Source: Hyphomicrobiales bacterium (GTDB taxonomy: Bacteria > Pseudomonadota > Alphaproteobacteria > Rhizobiales > Beijerinckiaceae). From it: a stretch of 64,000 bases of DNA. Under the pieces are notes generated by a model. It was not told the DNA's origin, did not search any database, and saw nothing but the letters and a program-made list of their open reading frames with translations. Location: positions 87,494 to 151,493 of the forward strand of contig JAIXSM010000028.1 in assembly GCA_027484655.1 (NCBI GenBank), written 5' to 3'. The position numbers were made by a program, and so were the translations under genes. Shown piece after piece: positions 52,509 to 63,862 of the stretch (position 1 is its first letter; each line of letters opens with the position of its first letter).

Positions 52509-53888
52509 CTACCGCGCCAGCGCGTCCAGCACCCGCGCCCATGAGCGCGCGCCCTTGTGGAAGCTCTTCACTTCGTACTTCTCGTTGGGCGAATGGATGC
52601 GGTCGTCATCCAGCCCGAAGCCGATCATCAGCGAATCCATGCCAAGATCGCGCTTGAAAGCGCCGATCACGGGGATCGAGCCGCCGCCGCCCGCCATCAC
52701 CGCCTCGCGGCCCCATTCCGCCGTGAGCGCGGCGCGGGCCTTCTGCAGCATCGGCGAGGCGAAGGGCAGCGCAATCGCAGGCGATGCGCCATGGCTATGG
52801 AACGACGCGCGGCAATCCTGCGGCAGGCGCTCCTGCACGAACGCGCGGAAGCTCTCAACGATCTTCTGCGGGTTCTGGTCGCCCACCAGGCGGAACGACA
52901 CCTTGGCGGACGCGCGCGCGGGCAGCACGGTCTTGGTGCCCTCCCCCGTATAGCCGCCGATGATTCCGTTCACATCGCAGGTGGGGCGCGACCACACCTG
53001 CTCAAGCACGCTGCGGCCTTTTTCGCCCGCGGGCGCCCCCAGCCCCACGGCGCCGAGAAAGGCGCTTTCGTCAAAGTCGAGCGCCCGCCACTGGGCCGCG
53101 ACATCGGCGGGCAATTCCGACACGCCGTCGTAAAAGCCGGGAAGCGTGACGCGTCCGGTCTCATCATGGAGATCGGCCAGAATGCGCGCCAGCACGCGGA
53201 TCGGGTTCATGGCCGCGCCGCCGAACAGGCCCGAGTGAAGATCGCGCGAGGCGGCGTCGATCACGACTTCCTCCAGCACGAGCCCGCGCAGCATGGTGGT
53301 GATCGACGGCGTGTCGCGGTCCCACATGTTCGTGTCGCACACCAGAACCGCGTCGGCTTTCAGCTCCTGCGCGTTTTCCGCAAGGAACGCGCCCAGCGAG
53401 GGCGAGCCGCACTCCTCCTCGCCCTCGAACAGGATCGACACGTGGCACGGCAGGCCGCCGGCGCCCATGAAAGCGCGACACGCCTCGACGAACGCCATGA
53501 GTTGGCCCTTGTCGTCGGCGGCGCCGCGGGCGACGATGCGCTTCGAGCCCTCGGCCTCAACGATGCGCGGCGCGAAGGGATCGGTCTCCCACAGGTTGAG
53601 CGGATCAACCGGCTGCACGTCATAGTGCCCGTAGAACAGCACGTGGGGCGCATCAGCCCGCGCGGACTTCGCGTGGGCCACCACCATGGGGCGACCTGCT
53701 GTCGGCCGCACGGAGGCGTCAAAGCCCATGCCGCTCAGCTGATCCGAAAGCCAGCCGGCCGCGCGGGCGCACTCGTCCGCAAACGCAGGATCGGTCGAGA
53801 TGGAGCGGATGCGCAGCAGGTCGAACAGGCGCGCCAGCGAGGCGTCCAGATCGCGGTCGATGGCGGCGAGCGCGGCGTCGAGTGCCAT
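52509..53888 (-). CDS. M20-family metallopeptidase (dipeptidase-like)
   Basis: 459 aa from the ATG at 53888. Metal-binding motifs: FYGHYDVQPVDP (His and Asp), ARGAADDKGQ (bridging Asp) and FEGEEECGSP (catalytic Glu and ligand Glu), all typical of M20 dipeptidases. The dimerisation insert begins near AASRDLHSGLFGGAAMNP. Cytoplasmic hydrolysis of dipeptides or N-acyl amino acids. Starts 22 bp after the HerA-like gene on the same strand, so probably cotranscribed, although functions appear unrelated. Confidence 0.92.
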   Translation of the reverse strand: MALDAALAAIDRDLDASLARLFDLLRIRSISTDPAFADECARAAGWLSDQLSGMGFDASVRPTAGRPMVVAHAKSARADAPHVLFYGHYDVQPVDPLNLWETDPFAPRIVEAEGSKRIVARGAADDKGQLMAFVEACRAFMGAGGLPCHVSILFEGEEECGSPSLGAFLAENAQELKADAVLVCDTNMWDRDTPSITTMLRGLVLEEVVIDAASRDLHSGLFGGAAMNPIRVLARILADLHDETGRVTLPGFYDGVSELPADVAAQWRALDFDESAFLGAVGLGAPAGEKGRSVLEQVWSRPTCDVNGIIGGYTGEGTKTVLPARASAKVSFRLVGDQNPQKIVESFRAFVQERLPQDCRASFHSHGASPAIALPFASPMLQKARAALTAEWGREAVMAGGGGSIPVIGAFKRDLGMDSLMIGFGLDDDRIHSPNEKYEVKSFHKGARSWARVLDALAR

Positions 53889-53910
53889 GGGATGCTTATC
53901 CTTGTTGCGT

Positions 53911-55443
53911 TCAGCGACGACCGCCGCCGAGCATGCCGCCCAGCACATTGCGCAGGATGGCGCGCGAGATCTGCGTGCCGATTGTGCGCGCAGCCGACGA
54001 GGTCGCGGACTTGATGATCTGCTCCGCGATGGTGGGCGGCGTTTTCATCGGCTTGCCGGTGCGCGGGTTGATCTGCGGCTTGCCGCCGCCGAGCATCCCG
54101 CCGAGCATGTCCATGATGCCGCCGCCGCCCTGGGGCGCAGCCGCTTCCTCGGCGCGTTTCTGCAACTGCTCGAAGGCTGACTCGGCCTCGAAGTGCTGGT
54201 CGTACTTGCCCTGCAGAGGGCTCTTGCGCTGCACGTCCTCGCGCTCGTCCGGCGTCAGCGGCCCAACGCGGGCTGTGGGCGGCGCAATCAGCGTGCGCGC
54301 CACTTCTGTCGGCGCGCCCTTCAGATCGAGCGTGGACACCAGCGCCTCGCCGACCCTCAGTTCGGTGATCGCCGTCGCCGTGTCAAAGCCCTTGCGCTGC
54401 CGGAACGTTTCAGCCGCAGCGCGAACCGCCTTCTGGTCGCGCGGGGTGAACGCGCGCAGGGCGTGCTGCACGCGGTTGCCGAGCTGGCCCAGCACGGTCT
54501 CCGGCACGTCGAGGGGGTTCTGGGTCACGAAATAGACGCCCACGCCCTTGGAGCGGATCAGGCGCACCACCTGCTCCACCGCATCGAGCAGCGCCTTGGG
54601 CGCGTTGTCGAACAGCAGGTGCGCCTCGTCGAAGAAGAAGACGAGCTTCGGCTTCTCGGGGTCGCCGACTTCCGGCAGGGTCTCGAACAGCTCCGAGAGC
54701 ATCCACAGCAAAAACGTGGCGTAGAGCCGCGGGCTGCGCATCAGCTTGTCGGCGGCGAGAATGTTGATGATCCCGCGCCCGTCGCGATCCGTGCGCATGA
54801 AGTCGCGCAGATCCAGCGCCGGCTCGCCGAAGAAAGAGCCCGCCCCCTGGTTCTCGAGCACCAGCAGCGCGCGCTGGATGGCCCCCACGGTCGCTGGCGC
54901 GACGTTCCCGTACTTGGCCGACAACTCGGCGCGATTCTCCGAGATGAACTGGAGCATCGCCCGAAGATCCTTCAGGTCGTGCAGGATGAGGCCATGCTCA
55001 TCAGCGACGCGGAAGACGATGTTGATGACGCCTTCCTGCACGTCGTTGGCTTCGAGCAGGCGCGCAAGCAGCAGCGGCCCCATCTCGGAAATAGTCGCGC
55101 GGATCGGATGCCCCTGCTCGCCGAACAGATCCCAGAAGACGACCGGAAAGTTGTCCGGCGCCCATTCAAAGCCCATGTCGGTCGCGCGCTGGGTGAAGTG
55201 CGGCTTCGGCTCGCCCGGCGCCGCGATGCCGGACAAGTCGCCCTTCACGTCGGCGGCGAACACCGGAACGCCCGCGTTGGCGAACCCTTCGGCGAGGGTC
55301 TGGAGCGTTACGGTCTTTCCGGTTCCGGTGGCTCCGGTCACCAGGCCATGCCGGTTGGCGAGCTTCAGGTTCAGGTGCTGAAAAGCCCCTTCGCCCTTAC
55401 CGATCAAGATCTTCCCCGGCTCGTTCCTCGGGTCGGCGTCCAT
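53911..55443 (-). CDS. HerA-like ATPase (DUF853 type)
   Basis: 510 aa from the ATG at 55443, preceded by GGAGG. Walker A G-A-T-G-T-G-K-T at 37-44 and Walker B with KLVFFFDEAHLLF near 270, FVTQNPLDVPE near 300, and a glycine-rich membrane-or-linker segment followed by a C-terminal basic region. Proteins of this HerA/DUF853 family are predicted DNA-translocating ATPases; most have no defined role. No NurA-like nuclease is adjacent, so a DNA-repair pair is not shown. Confidence 0.87.
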   Translation of the reverse strand: MDADPRNEPGKILIGKGEGAFQHLNLKLANRHGLVTGATGTGKTVTLQTLAEGFANAGVPVFAADVKGDLSGIAAPGEPKPHFTQRATDMGFEWAPDNFPVVFWDLFGEQGHPIRATISEMGPLLLARLLEANDVQEGVINIVFRVADEHGLILHDLKDLRAMLQFISENRAELSAKYGNVAPATVGAIQRALLVLENQGAGSFFGEPALDLRDFMRTDRDGRGIINILAADKLMRSPRLYATFLLWMLSELFETLPEVGDPEKPKLVFFFDEAHLLFDNAPKALLDAVEQVVRLIRSKGVGVYFVTQNPLDVPETVLGQLGNRVQHALRAFTPRDQKAVRAAAETFRQRKGFDTATAITELRVGEALVSTLDLKGAPTEVARTLIAPPTARVGPLTPDEREDVQRKSPLQGKYDQHFEAESAFEQLQKRAEEAAAPQGGGGIMDMLGGMLGGGKPQINPRTGKPMKTPPTIAEQIIKSATSSAARTIGTQISRAILRNVLGGMLGGGRR

Positions 55444-56110
55444 CTGCAATCCTCCAGGCGAATCTCGGCGCAAATCGGCTATACAATGCAGCGCTTATAG
55501 GACACGCCGCCACGGCTTTCCACCGCAGCGACGGCGAAGGCGCCGGATGAGGGGCGCCGCGCGTTGACATGGGTCGCAAGGTCCATGATGTTCAAGTGCG
55601 GAACGCCGACGATGGGAGGGGCCGCTGCGCACAAAGCGCGCCAGATACCGGATAACCCAGACGCTGATCGCGTTGCTGGCCCTGCTTGGGTCGGCGGTCG
55701 TGGATCTGCGCGGCTTCTACGGATCAGGCGTCGCGGAAATCGGGCTTGTGAGCCCTGCGCAGAACCATGAGGCGCACGAGAAGTTCGCCTCAATCACCCG
55801 CGCCCTCGAAGAGACCGAGGAATACTTCTCCAACGACGCGCCGCACGGACGGTCCGGCCGCGGGTGGTCCGCTTCCGCCGACGCTGGCCTCCGGAGCCAT
55901 GCCGCAGGCGCCTGGCGCCCGCCGACCCGTTGTCTGTGCGCCCACCCGCCCACGGGGCCTCCCTCAGCCTGAGTGATCGACGCGGACGCGCGATGCGCAC
56001 ATCCAGTGCGCTTCACCGGCCGCCGTTAGTCCGCGCCTGCGCCTCTGCCAAAGAGGTCGCCGGCTTGCGCCAGCTCCATCGCGAGCACACTCTCAATTGG
56101 CTGTCATTTC
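55444..56110. other. gap of uncertain content before the TerC gene
   Basis: 667 bp. A 35-codon minus-strand frame at 55479-55586 (MDLATHVNARRP start) just upstream of the HerA-like gene reads protein-like but has no ribosome site. A plus-strand frame at 55673-55972 is listed separately. Upstream of TerC nothing resembling a manganese riboswitch could be confirmed by eye. Confidence 0.4.
55673..55972 (+). CDS. doubtful small membrane protein
   Basis: Frame starting with TTG inside a hydrophobic stretch (IALLALLGSAVV, the true start may lie upstream), then EKFASITRALEETEEYFS, an acidic helix. The final 40 residues look like random GC-rich coding, so the frame may be shifted or the gene decayed. 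No ribosome site fits well. Confidence 0.28.
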   Translation: MLALLGSAVVDLRGFYGSGVAEIGLVSPAQNHEAHEKFASITRALEETEEYFSNDAPHGRSGRGWSASADAGLRSHAAGAWRPPTRCLCAHPPTGPPSA

Positions 56111-56806
56111 ATGGAATCGCTAGGACCAGATCTCCTCAAGCTCGTCCAGATTATCTGGATCAACATCATTCTCTCGGGCGACAACGCCGTCGTCATCGCG
56201 CTCGCCTGCCGCGGGTTGCCCGAGAACAAGCAGAAGTCCGGCATGATGATCGGCGCGCTCGTCGCCGTGGTCATGCGCATTGTGTTCACGGTGGCGGTCG
56301 CCACTCTGCTCGCCACACCCTTCCTGAAGATCATCGGCGGCTGCCTGCTGCTGTGGATCGCCGTGAAGCTGGTGCGCGGCGAAGATGAGGGCGGCGACAA
56401 CATCGCGGCTTCTGATCGCCTGTTCCACGCGGTGAAAACCATCGCCATCGCCGACATGGTGATGAGCCTCGACAACGTGCTCGCGATCGCGGCCGTGGCG
56501 AAGGACTCGACCATGCTGCTCATGGTTGGCCTTGCGATCTCGATCCCGCTGATCGTGGCGGGCGCGGCGATCATCATGCGCCTGCTGGCCCGCTTCCCCG
56601 TGCTTGTGTGGGCCGGCGCAGGCCTGCTCGGATGGGTCGCGGGCGAGATGCTCATCACCGACCCGTGGCTGGTGAAGACGCTGGGCGCAGCGATGGTTCA
56701 CACCCTTGAGCTGCCGACGGCGGCCGTGGGCGCGGCGCTGACCGTTGGCCTCGGCTACATCCTCAACCGCATGGCCGCAAACCATGCCGTGGAGCGCGAA
56801 GCCTGA
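56111..56806 (+). CDS. TerC-family integral membrane protein (YjbE/YkoY type)
   Basis: 231 aa, about seven membrane helices. The conserved acidic motifs are visible: ILSGDNAVVIALA near 18-30 and VMSLDNVLAIAAVA near 115-128. These aspartates are thought to bind metal, and family members export Mn or load metal on secreted enzymes. No ribosome site is evident before the ATG at 56111. Followed by a 35-aa membrane miniprotein. Confidence 0.9.
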   Translation: MESLGPDLLKLVQIIWINIILSGDNAVVIALACRGLPENKQKSGMMIGALVAVVMRIVFTVAVATLLATPFLKIIGGCLLLWIAVKLVRGEDEGGDNIAASDRLFHAVKTIAIADMVMSLDNVLAIAAVAKDSTMLLMVGLAISIPLIVAGAAIIMRLLARFPVLVWAGAGLLGWVAGEMLITDPWLVKTLGAAMVHTLELPTAAVGAALTVGLGYILNRMAANHAVEREA

Positions 56807-56859
56807 GAGGGGGCGCCCCCCTCTCATCCGCATGCAACCCGAATTGAAAGAGGTTTCAC

Positions 56860-56967
56860 ATGCCTGCATTCGCAATCCCCGTCTGGGTGTGGCTCAACGC
56901 CGCCATCCTTATCGCCGCCTGCGCGTTCGTTCTTGGCCGGGTCTCCGGCGAGAGCGCCCACCACTGA
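56860..56967 (+). CDS. small single-pass membrane protein, 35 aa
   Basis: ATG with AGAGG at good distance. One hydrophobic helix (VWVWLNAAILIAACAFVLG) then RVSGESAHH. It lies 53 bp after the TerC gene on the same strand and just before a hairpin, so it is likely the last gene of that transcript. Function unknown. Confidence 0.55.
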   Translation: MPAFAIPVWVWLNAAILIAACAFVLGRVSGESAHH

Positions 56968-56974
56968 TGCAAAC

Positions 56975-56997
56975 GGGGGCCGCCGCGCGCGGCCCCC
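56975..56997 (+). terminator. hairpin after the TerC operon
   Basis: GGGGGCCGC-CGCGC-GCGGCCCCC, 9-bp perfect GC stem followed by GACTTTC. Strong stem but short T-run. Confidence 0.6.
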
Positions 56998-57104
56998 GAC
57001 TTTCAACACAAGCGCGGCTTGAAACGCGCGGCTCAATTGGCGATTGTCTCCCGGCAGCATGAAGGCGCGAGTCGCGAGGCGACCGCCCCGCCGGAGAAAG
57101 CACC

Positions 57105-57500
57105 ATGGAAGAGTTGATCGGCCGCATCACAGCGGCCCTGAACATCGATGCCGGCCTCGCCCACAACGCCGTCGGCGCCGTGCTCGGTTTTCTCCAGAAG
57201 GAGGGGCCGACAGGCGAAATATCCCAGCTCATCGCCGGCCTCCCCGGCGCGCAGGAGGCCATTGACGCAGCCGCCGCAGGCAGCGGCGGAGGCGGCGGAC
57301 TGATGGGCGCCCTTGGCGGCCTGTTCGGCGGCGCAGGCGGGCTGATGGGGCTGGCCGCGCAGTTGCAGGGGATGGGCCTCGGCATGGACCAGATCCAGAC
57401 CCTCGCGGAGGAGTTCTTCGCAGCCGCCCGGGAGAAACTGGGCGAGGAGGCCGTGGGGCGCATCACCGCGCAGATTCCAGGCCTCGACCGCTTCGTCTGA
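57105..57500 (+). CDS. glycine-rich small protein of unknown function, 131 aa
   Basis: GGAG lies eight bases before the ATG. N-terminal helical part with EELIGRITAALNIDAGLAHNAV, a flexible GSGGGGGLMGALGGLFGGAGG segment near 60-80, then a helical C-terminus ending PGLDRFV. Layout reminds of small DUF2267/DUF2780-like proteins, but this is only a resemblance. Cytoplasmic, no signal peptide. Confidence 0.7.
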   Translation: MEELIGRITAALNIDAGLAHNAVGAVLGFLQKEGPTGEISQLIAGLPGAQEAIDAAAAGSGGGGGLMGALGGLFGGAGGLMGLAAQLQGMGLGMDQIQTLAEEFFAAAREKLGEEAVGRITAQIPGLDRFV

Positions 57501-57520
57501 CCAGACCGCGCGCCGCCCGC

Positions 57521-57571
57521 CTCCTACCAAGGACGCGCCTCCTACCAAGGACGCGCCTCCTACCAAGGACT
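57521..57571. repeat. 18-bp tandem repeat, almost three copies
   Basis: CTCCTACCAAGGACGCGC repeated with starts at 57521, 57539 and 57557; the last copy is cut short. In the gap between the glycine-rich gene and mutA, about 60 bp before the mutA start, possibly within its 5' leader. Confidence 0.85.
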
Positions 57572-57634
57572 CGTGGCTTCGCGGGCGGCGCAGTGTACAA
57601 GGGCGACCAAAGAGCAACGCGCCAAGGTCGCCCC

Positions 57635-59425
57635 ATGTCCGACGCCCCGCCGAACACAGACGCTTTCGCCGCAGCCTTTCCACCGGTGGACGAACAGGGC
57701 TGGCGCAAGCTCGTGGACAAGGCGCTGAAGGGCGCGCCGTTCGAGCGCCTCGTCTCGCGCACGGCGGATGGCCTCGAGATCCAGCCTCTCTACGGGCGAG
57801 ACCGTTCCGGCCGCGCGCCTGTTGCGCGCGCCGCCCAAGGGCCATGGGCCGCCCTGACGCGCATCGACCATCTGGACGCCGACGCCGCCGCACCGCAGGC
57901 GCTGGCGGACGCGGAGGGCGGCGCCGCCGGGCTGGCGCTGGTGTTCGCCGGCGCGCGCAACGCCTATGGCTGCGGCCTGCCGGCCGGCGCGCTGCGGGAG
58001 GCGCTCGCGACGCTCGATCTCAAGCCGCTCGCGATCAGCCTGCATATGGGCGCGGACGAGCGCTCGGCCGAAGACCTCGCCGACCTCATCGAGGCGCAGG
58101 GACTTGATCCCGCCAGCGCGCGCGTCTCGTTCGGCCTGCGCGTGATCGACGCCGCCGATCTGGCCTCACGCGTGCAGGCGCTGGCCGCGCGCGGGTTTGT
58201 CGGGCCCTTCTGCGCGGCGGACGGGCGCATGATCCACGCCGCAGGCGGCACGGACGCGCAGGAGCTTGCATTCACCATCGCCGAAGCGCTCACCGCCCTG
58301 CGGGCGCTGGAAGCCTCCGGGATGCCTCTGGACGCCGCCCGCCGCGCCATCGGCTTCCGGGTCGCGGTGGATGCGGACCAGTTCGCCTCCATCGCAAAGC
58401 TGCGCGGGCTGCGCAGGCTGTGGGCGCGCATTGAGGAAAGCTGCGGCCTGGCGCCGATACCTGTTCATGTGGAGGCGGAAACCGCCTGGCGCATGATGAC
58501 CCGCCGCGACCCGTGGGTGAACGCGCTGCGCACCACCACCGCCGCCTTCGCGGCTGGCGTCGCGGGCGCGGACGCTGTCTGCGCGCTGCCCTTCACGCAG
58601 GCGCTTGGCCTGCCCGAACCGGAGGCGCGCCGCCTCGCCCGCAACGCCCAGCTCATCCTGATCGAGGAAGCGAACCTGGGGCGCGTGGCCGATCCCGCCG
58701 CAGGCTCCGGCGCCATGGAGGCGCTGACTGACGCGCTCGCAGCCAAGGCATGGACGTTGTTGCAGGAGATCGAGCGCGAGGGCGGCCTCGCCGCCTCCCT
58801 CTCCAGCGGCGCGCTTGCCCAACGCGTCGCGCAGGCCCGCGCGGCGCTTGAGAAAGACGCCGCCCGCCGCAAGCTGCCCATCACCGGCACAAGCGAGTAT
58901 CCCAACCTGACGGAAGCCCCTGTTAAAACGCTGGCGCCGCTGCCCACGCGCTTGCCGGCCGAAGGCGCCTTCGCGCCAATGCGCCTTGCCGAAGACTTCG
59001 AGTGGCTGCGCGATCTCGCCGACGCGGACGTTGAGGCCAAAGGCGCGCGCCCGCGGGTCTTCCTCGCGGCGCTGGGCGGCGTGGTGGCGGCGAGCGCGCG
59101 GGTCGGGTTCGCGCGCGGCCTGTTCGAGGCAGGCGGGTTCGAGACCATCGACTCCGGCGCCCTCGCGGATGGAGAGGCCGCCGCAGCCGCGTTCGCCGCC
59201 AGCGGCGCGCGCCTCGCATGCCTGTGCGGACCAGACGCCGCCTACGCCGAGGCCGGCGCTGCGTTCGCCCACGCCATCGCAGGGGCCGGCGCCAGCCGTG
59301 TGTGGCTCGCGGGACGCCCCGGCGAGCAGGAGGCTGCGCTTCGGCAAGCGGGCGTCAGCGGCTTCGTCTTCGCGGGCTGCGACGCCGTCGCGACCCTGAA
59401 GGACGCACGCGCCGCGCTGGCCTGA
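57635..59425 (+). CDS. mutA: methylmalonyl-CoA mutase small (non-catalytic) subunit
   Basis: 596 aa from the ATG at 57635 (AAGG upstream); a GTG at 57593 would add 14 residues. TIM-barrel part with FERLVSRTADGLEIQPLYGRD and RIEESCGLAPIPVHVEAETAWRMMTRRDPWVN. The C-terminal B12-binding-like domain (from about 480) lacks the D-x-H-x-x-G histidine motif, as in other non-catalytic alpha/beta mutase small chains. Pairs with MutB to convert methylmalonyl-CoA to succinyl-CoA, the end of propionate and odd-chain/branched amino acid breakdown. Convergent with the membrane protein gene without a gap. Confidence 0.92.
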   Translation: MSDAPPNTDAFAAAFPPVDEQGWRKLVDKALKGAPFERLVSRTADGLEIQPLYGRDRSGRAPVARAAQGPWAALTRIDHLDADAAAPQALADAEGGAAGLALVFAGARNAYGCGLPAGALREALATLDLKPLAISLHMGADERSAEDLADLIEAQGLDPASARVSFGLRVIDAADLASRVQALAARGFVGPFCAADGRMIHAAGGTDAQELAFTIAEALTALRALEASGMPLDAARRAIGFRVAVDADQFASIAKLRGLRRLWARIEESCGLAPIPVHVEAETAWRMMTRRDPWVNALRTTTAAFAAGVAGADAVCALPFTQALGLPEPEARRLARNAQLILIEEANLGRVADPAAGSGAMEALTDALAAKAWTLLQEIEREGGLAASLSSGALAQRVAQARAALEKDAARRKLPITGTSEYPNLTEAPVKTLAPLPTRLPAEGAFAPMRLAEDFEWLRDLADADVEAKGARPRVFLAALGGVVAASARVGFARGLFEAGGFETIDSGALADGEAAAAAFAASGARLACLCGPDAAYAEAGAAFAHAIAGAGASRVWLAGRPGEQEAALRQAGVSGFVFAGCDAVATLKDARAALA

Positions 59426-60823
59426 TTAGAGCCTGTGGGCGCTCGCGTGGGCGGGCGCGGAAACGGGTTCGGGCGCGCGCCTTGCGAACAGGCGAAACGC
59501 GTCGGCCCGCGCCACGCAAAAGAACGCGAGCAGCCAGATCGACATCTCGACTGTGTGGCGCATGCGGTTCTGCTCGTGGCCGTTGAGCGCATGCGCCAGA
59601 ACGAGAAAACACGCCGACGGGATGAGCAGAACGGCGATGCCCGCCCGCGCGCCTCGATCCGCGACGCAGAGCAGGACAGCCGCAAACGCGAACGTGAGCA
59701 GGTAGAAACTCAACAGCCCGCCCCGATACGCCAGCGCGACGACATTGAGGCGCCCATCGGCGCCGCGGATCCCGAGATCTGGCGCGACATCGACGCGATC
59801 CCAGTTCACCGGTGTGAAGAAATATTTATGCGACGGGGCCGAAAGCGATTGCAGCGCCGCGAGAACACGCCCCTTCGCGTATGAGAGCGGATGGGCGAGA
59901 ATGTTGCGCGCCGCCTCTCCGGCGCACAGTTTCGAGACAAGCACGAGATCAGGATTGTTCAATCTCATCGCGGGGTGCGGATGCTCATCCTGCCGCAACG
60001 GCGCTTTCAGATACGTCTCGAAGGCGCAGCGTTCTTTCGCCTCGCCGGACAGCGATGGCGCCACCTGCGCAAGGTTGAAGCCCATCCAGCTGCCGTTCGC
60101 GGCGATGCCGAAATGAACGTGATTTTTTACGCTCGGCGCCGCCGCTGCAATCACCGCAGCCACGGCAGGCGCCAACACGCGGACGCGCCACGCGGCTCGC
60201 CCCAGCGCCACCCAGAGGCTTGCGAACACAACGCCGATATAAAGCGGATGAAACAGCGACCACGTGAGACACAAGGCCGCCGCGCAACCGAACGCCAGCG
60301 CGAAAGATGCGCGCGAGCCTGTCTTGACAGCCCATAACAGCGCGCAACCTTGCGCGAGGAACAACACGCTCGCAAAGTGCGGATAGAAAACATACGTCTC
60401 ATAGAACATGACGGATGGAAGCGCGGGGTAAATCGCAGCGGCGACACCGGCGAGACGGGCGCGCACGTTCAGGAGCCTCAGGGCGGCGAACACAAGAGCG
60501 GCGCCGGCCAACGTCAAACCCATGTTGAAGACGTGGCCCATGTGGGTGACGCACGCCGCATCGGCGTCGCACATCTTGGCGAAAGCGCCGAGGATCAAAT
60601 TCCACAAAGGCGGCTGCGAGTGCAGGTTGACGAGCGCATCGAACAGCCCGGCATTGAGCTGATCCAGCGGAAGGTGCTGCCAGTGCGTACCCGTCACCAC
60701 GCCTGTATCAGGCTCCACGCCAAAACCGCGCAGCATCACGCGCGTGAAGATAAGAACAGCGCACGCAGCCATGAGCGCAGCGGCGAAGGTCCGCATGTGC
60801 GCGGATGTTTCGTACTTTTGCAT
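59426..60823 (-). CDS. polytopic membrane protein, GT-C glycosyltransferase-like
   Basis: 465 aa from the ATG at 60823; nine codons of upstream frame lack a better site. About ten to twelve hydrophobic helices. The first periplasmic loop contains EPDTGVVTGTHWQHLPLDQL and NLHSQPPLWNLIL, reminiscent of the acidic loop and H-x-P-P-L segment of GT-C enzymes such as ArnT/PMT-type transferases. No definite family. It would use a lipid-linked sugar if the assignment is right. It separates mutA from mutB on the opposite strand. Confidence 0.65.
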   Translation of the reverse strand: MQKYETSAHMRTFAAALMAACAVLIFTRVMLRGFGVEPDTGVVTGTHWQHLPLDQLNAGLFDALVNLHSQPPLWNLILGAFAKMCDADAACVTHMGHVFNMGLTLAGAALVFAALRLLNVRARLAGVAAAIYPALPSVMFYETYVFYPHFASVLFLAQGCALLWAVKTGSRASFALAFGCAAALCLTWSLFHPLYIGVVFASLWVALGRAAWRVRVLAPAVAAVIAAAAPSVKNHVHFGIAANGSWMGFNLAQVAPSLSGEAKERCAFETYLKAPLRQDEHPHPAMRLNNPDLVLVSKLCAGEAARNILAHPLSYAKGRVLAALQSLSAPSHKYFFTPVNWDRVDVAPDLGIRGADGRLNVVALAYRGGLLSFYLLTFAFAAVLLCVADRGARAGIAVLLIPSACFLVLAHALNGHEQNRMRHTVEMSIWLLAFFCVARADAFRLFARRAPEPVSAPAHASAHRL

Positions 60824-61099
60824 GAGCGCTCGCCCGCTGTCTGAAAACAAAATCCGGGATGCGGTAAATTACATCCTGAATTTAGGCCTGAACAACTCAG
60901 CGCGTCGACAACAAGCTGGGATTGCTATGAACGCATGGTATAAAAATAAGGACGATGCGTCGCCTGTTGTCGAAGCGTCATGCAGCGTTCCTCGGCCTCC
61001 CGAAAACGGCGCAATCGCACAGGCCGCCAATCCGCCAAACGGCCTATTGGTCGCGGGGCGCGCGCGCGCGTATAGTCGGCATGACCCAAGGACCGGCCC

Positions 61100-63259
<2,160 letters not shown>

Positions 63260-63505
63260 GGCTCACGCGATGAAGCGCGCGCACTGGACCGCGCGCGTCC
63301 TCGCGCGCAGGCAAACCACAATGCGAGCGGGGACGCTCGCGGTCCACAACAGCGCTCGATGTTCATGCAGCGTCATGGCGGCGAAGGCCGCCATCCACGA
63401 CAGGCCACGAGCACGCCGGCCTGCCGTGGATTCCGACCTTCGTCGGAATGACGGAGCCGTTGGCGCCTCTATTCCAACAACGGCGCAGCGCCCAGACGGG
63501 CACAG

Positions 63506-63584
63506 CGTCATCCCCGGACTTGATCCGGGGATCCAATACCGCAGCCGCTCGCATGGATCCGCGGGTCAATCCCGCGGATGACGG
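63506..63584. repeat. 79-bp dispersed hairpin repeat, second long copy
   Basis: Same length and near-identical sequence as 45814-45892, about 17.7 kb away, with a few substitutions in the spacer between the two palindromes. REP-like. Confidence 0.85.
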
Positions 63585-63783
63585 CAACCGACACGCCGCG
63601 CATGACGGCCGCAGGCGAGCGGGGACGCTCGCGGTCCACAACAGCGCTCGCGTCCCCGCAGCGTCATGGCGGCGAAGGCCGCCATCCACGATAGGCCACG
63701 AGCCCTTGGCCTGCCGTGGATTCCGACCTTCGTCGGAATGACGGAACCGTTGGCGCCTCTATTCCAACAAAGGCGCAGCGCCC

Positions 63784-63862
63784 AGGCGGGCGCCGCTGCG
63801 ATCTTCCCGCCGGGCACGCCGGTGGCGGAAGCAGCCGAGCGCCTGCTGGAGGAGCTCAACGC
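63784..63862. pseudogene. mutB fragment embedded in the repeat array
   Basis: Copy of mutB 63144-63222 with a single base change (63794 versus 63154). It lacks any start, replaces the expected repeat-unit sequence between CGCCCAG and GCTCGCGTCCCC, and cannot be functional. Confidence 0.9.

Noticed and set aside
55973..56110. Manganese (yybP-ykoY) riboswitch before the TerC gene
   Set aside because: TerC genes often have one, but I could not recognise the conserved loops in this stretch.
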